64,000 nucleotides of DNA from Verrucomicrobiaceae bacterium (lineage in GTDB: Bacteria; Verrucomicrobiota; Verrucomicrobiia; Verrucomicrobiales; Verrucomicrobiaceae). A program made the translations under genes and the position numbers. Of the stretch, positions 63,796-64,000 are shown piece by piece; the first letter of the stretch is position 1; every line of letters begins with the position of its first letter. Below the pieces are notes generated by a model that was not told the DNA's origin, did not search any database, and saw nothing but the letters and a program-made list of their open reading frames with translations. The stretch covers positions 124,001 through 188,000 of the forward strand of contig JAIXSY010000021.1 of the NCBI GenBank assembly GCA_027484445.1, in the 5' to 3' direction.

Positions 63796-64000
63796 TTGAC
63801 CCTCGCCCGCGACAGGTATTTCCAGACAGGACTCGCAGGATCCTTTGTGATCCATGCGCTGGCCCTGCTGTTGTTTGCAGGCCTCTTTCACACCGAGGCA
63901 GGTCGCAGTCTCTTGGGCATCGCAGAGCTCACGCCCCCGGCCAAGCCAGAACCCGAGCCGGAGAAGGAGGTCACGATGATCTTTCCCGACCAGATCATCA
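63796..64000 (+). CDS. N-terminus of a TonB-like envelope protein (partial)
   Basis: From TTG 63796 the frame encodes ARDRYFQTGLAGSFVIHALA, a membrane segment (LALLLFAGLF), and then a Pro/Glu-rich stretch (PPAKPEPEPEKEVTMIF). This is the N-terminal plan of a TonB/energy-transducer or GYF-like proline-rich linker protein. The window ends inside it. GTG 63850 is an alternative start. Confidence 0.6.
   Translation, partial: MTLARDRYFQTGLAGSFVIHALALLLFAGLFHTEAGRSLLGIAELTPPAKPEPEPEKEVTMIFPDQII

Noticed and set aside
1..64000. tRNA, rRNA, CRISPR arrays and riboswitches
   Set aside because: Intergenic regions were read on both strands; no cloverleaf, spaced direct repeats or conserved riboswitch core was recognised. 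Small or divergent structured RNAs could have been missed without a covariance search.

Overview
The window looks like chromosomal DNA of a free-living member of the Verrucomicrobiota, probably near Prosthecobacter/Verrucomicrobium (inference). The reasons are the protein families present: a DUF1800 and a DUF1501 gene at one locus, PA14 and Calx-beta repeat giants, a WD40 protein carrying a planctomycete-type cytochrome c domain, a PQQ/Kelch protein, an ECF sigma factor of the TTQW type, a YXWGXW lipoprotein, and a tail resembling NLMEYAFGL on the largest protein. Most of the DNA is GC-rich, densely coded and arranged in short operons. No rRNA, tRNA or CRISPR array was seen.

Layout. 0-5.3 kb: the end of an unknown gene, an ECF sigma factor, two lipoproteins and an EEP-family hydrolase. 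5.3-22.3 kb: a surface-protein locus with a six-PA14 DUF1800 protein (2163 aa), a 2920-aa metallopeptidase with nine Calx-beta domains, and a DUF1501 protein. 22.3-34.1 kb: housekeeping genes (cinA, rplU-rpmA, an RsuA-family pseudouridine synthase, a low-molecular-weight phosphatase, def, a GNAT acetyltransferase) around a Kelch-PQQ protein and an unrecognised 1373-aa membrane protein.

34.1-39.5 kb is a scrapyard-like island, AT-rich in its middle. A second, broken pyrE 3' end fused to an IS5-type transposase remnant lies at its left edge and the intact pyrE at its right edge. Between them lie an Ig-like secreted protein, a membrane protein cut by an in-frame TAG, degenerate coding pieces, and an HTTM-family gene frameshifted in a G6 run.

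39.5-54.5 kb: pyrE, a DUF3500 protein, a 1456-aa glycine-rich cadherin/Calx-beta protein, a Gfo/Idh/MocA oxidoreductase divergent from a PfkB sugar kinase, a small cytochrome-like protein, an unfamiliar 770-aa P-loop ATPase, prephenate dehydratase, and a cell-wall pair (LysM/TIGR02594 plus a class A beta-lactamase-like lipoprotein). 54.6-64 kb: a PPC-domain protein carrying a perfect 26-bp inverted repeat inside its coding sequence, a VapBC-type toxin-antitoxin pair, the WD40/cytochrome protein, prmA, glpK, an SGNH hydrolase, DUF4282 and DUF4870 membrane proteins, and the start of a TonB-like gene.

The most unusual material is the pyrE-flanked island, the palindromic insertion in the PPC gene, the split Calx-beta domain in the giant metallopeptidase, and the two large proteins without recognisable family (27658-31779 and 48932-51244). 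No previously undescribed defence or biosynthetic system is demonstrated here; these are the best candidates for follow-up.
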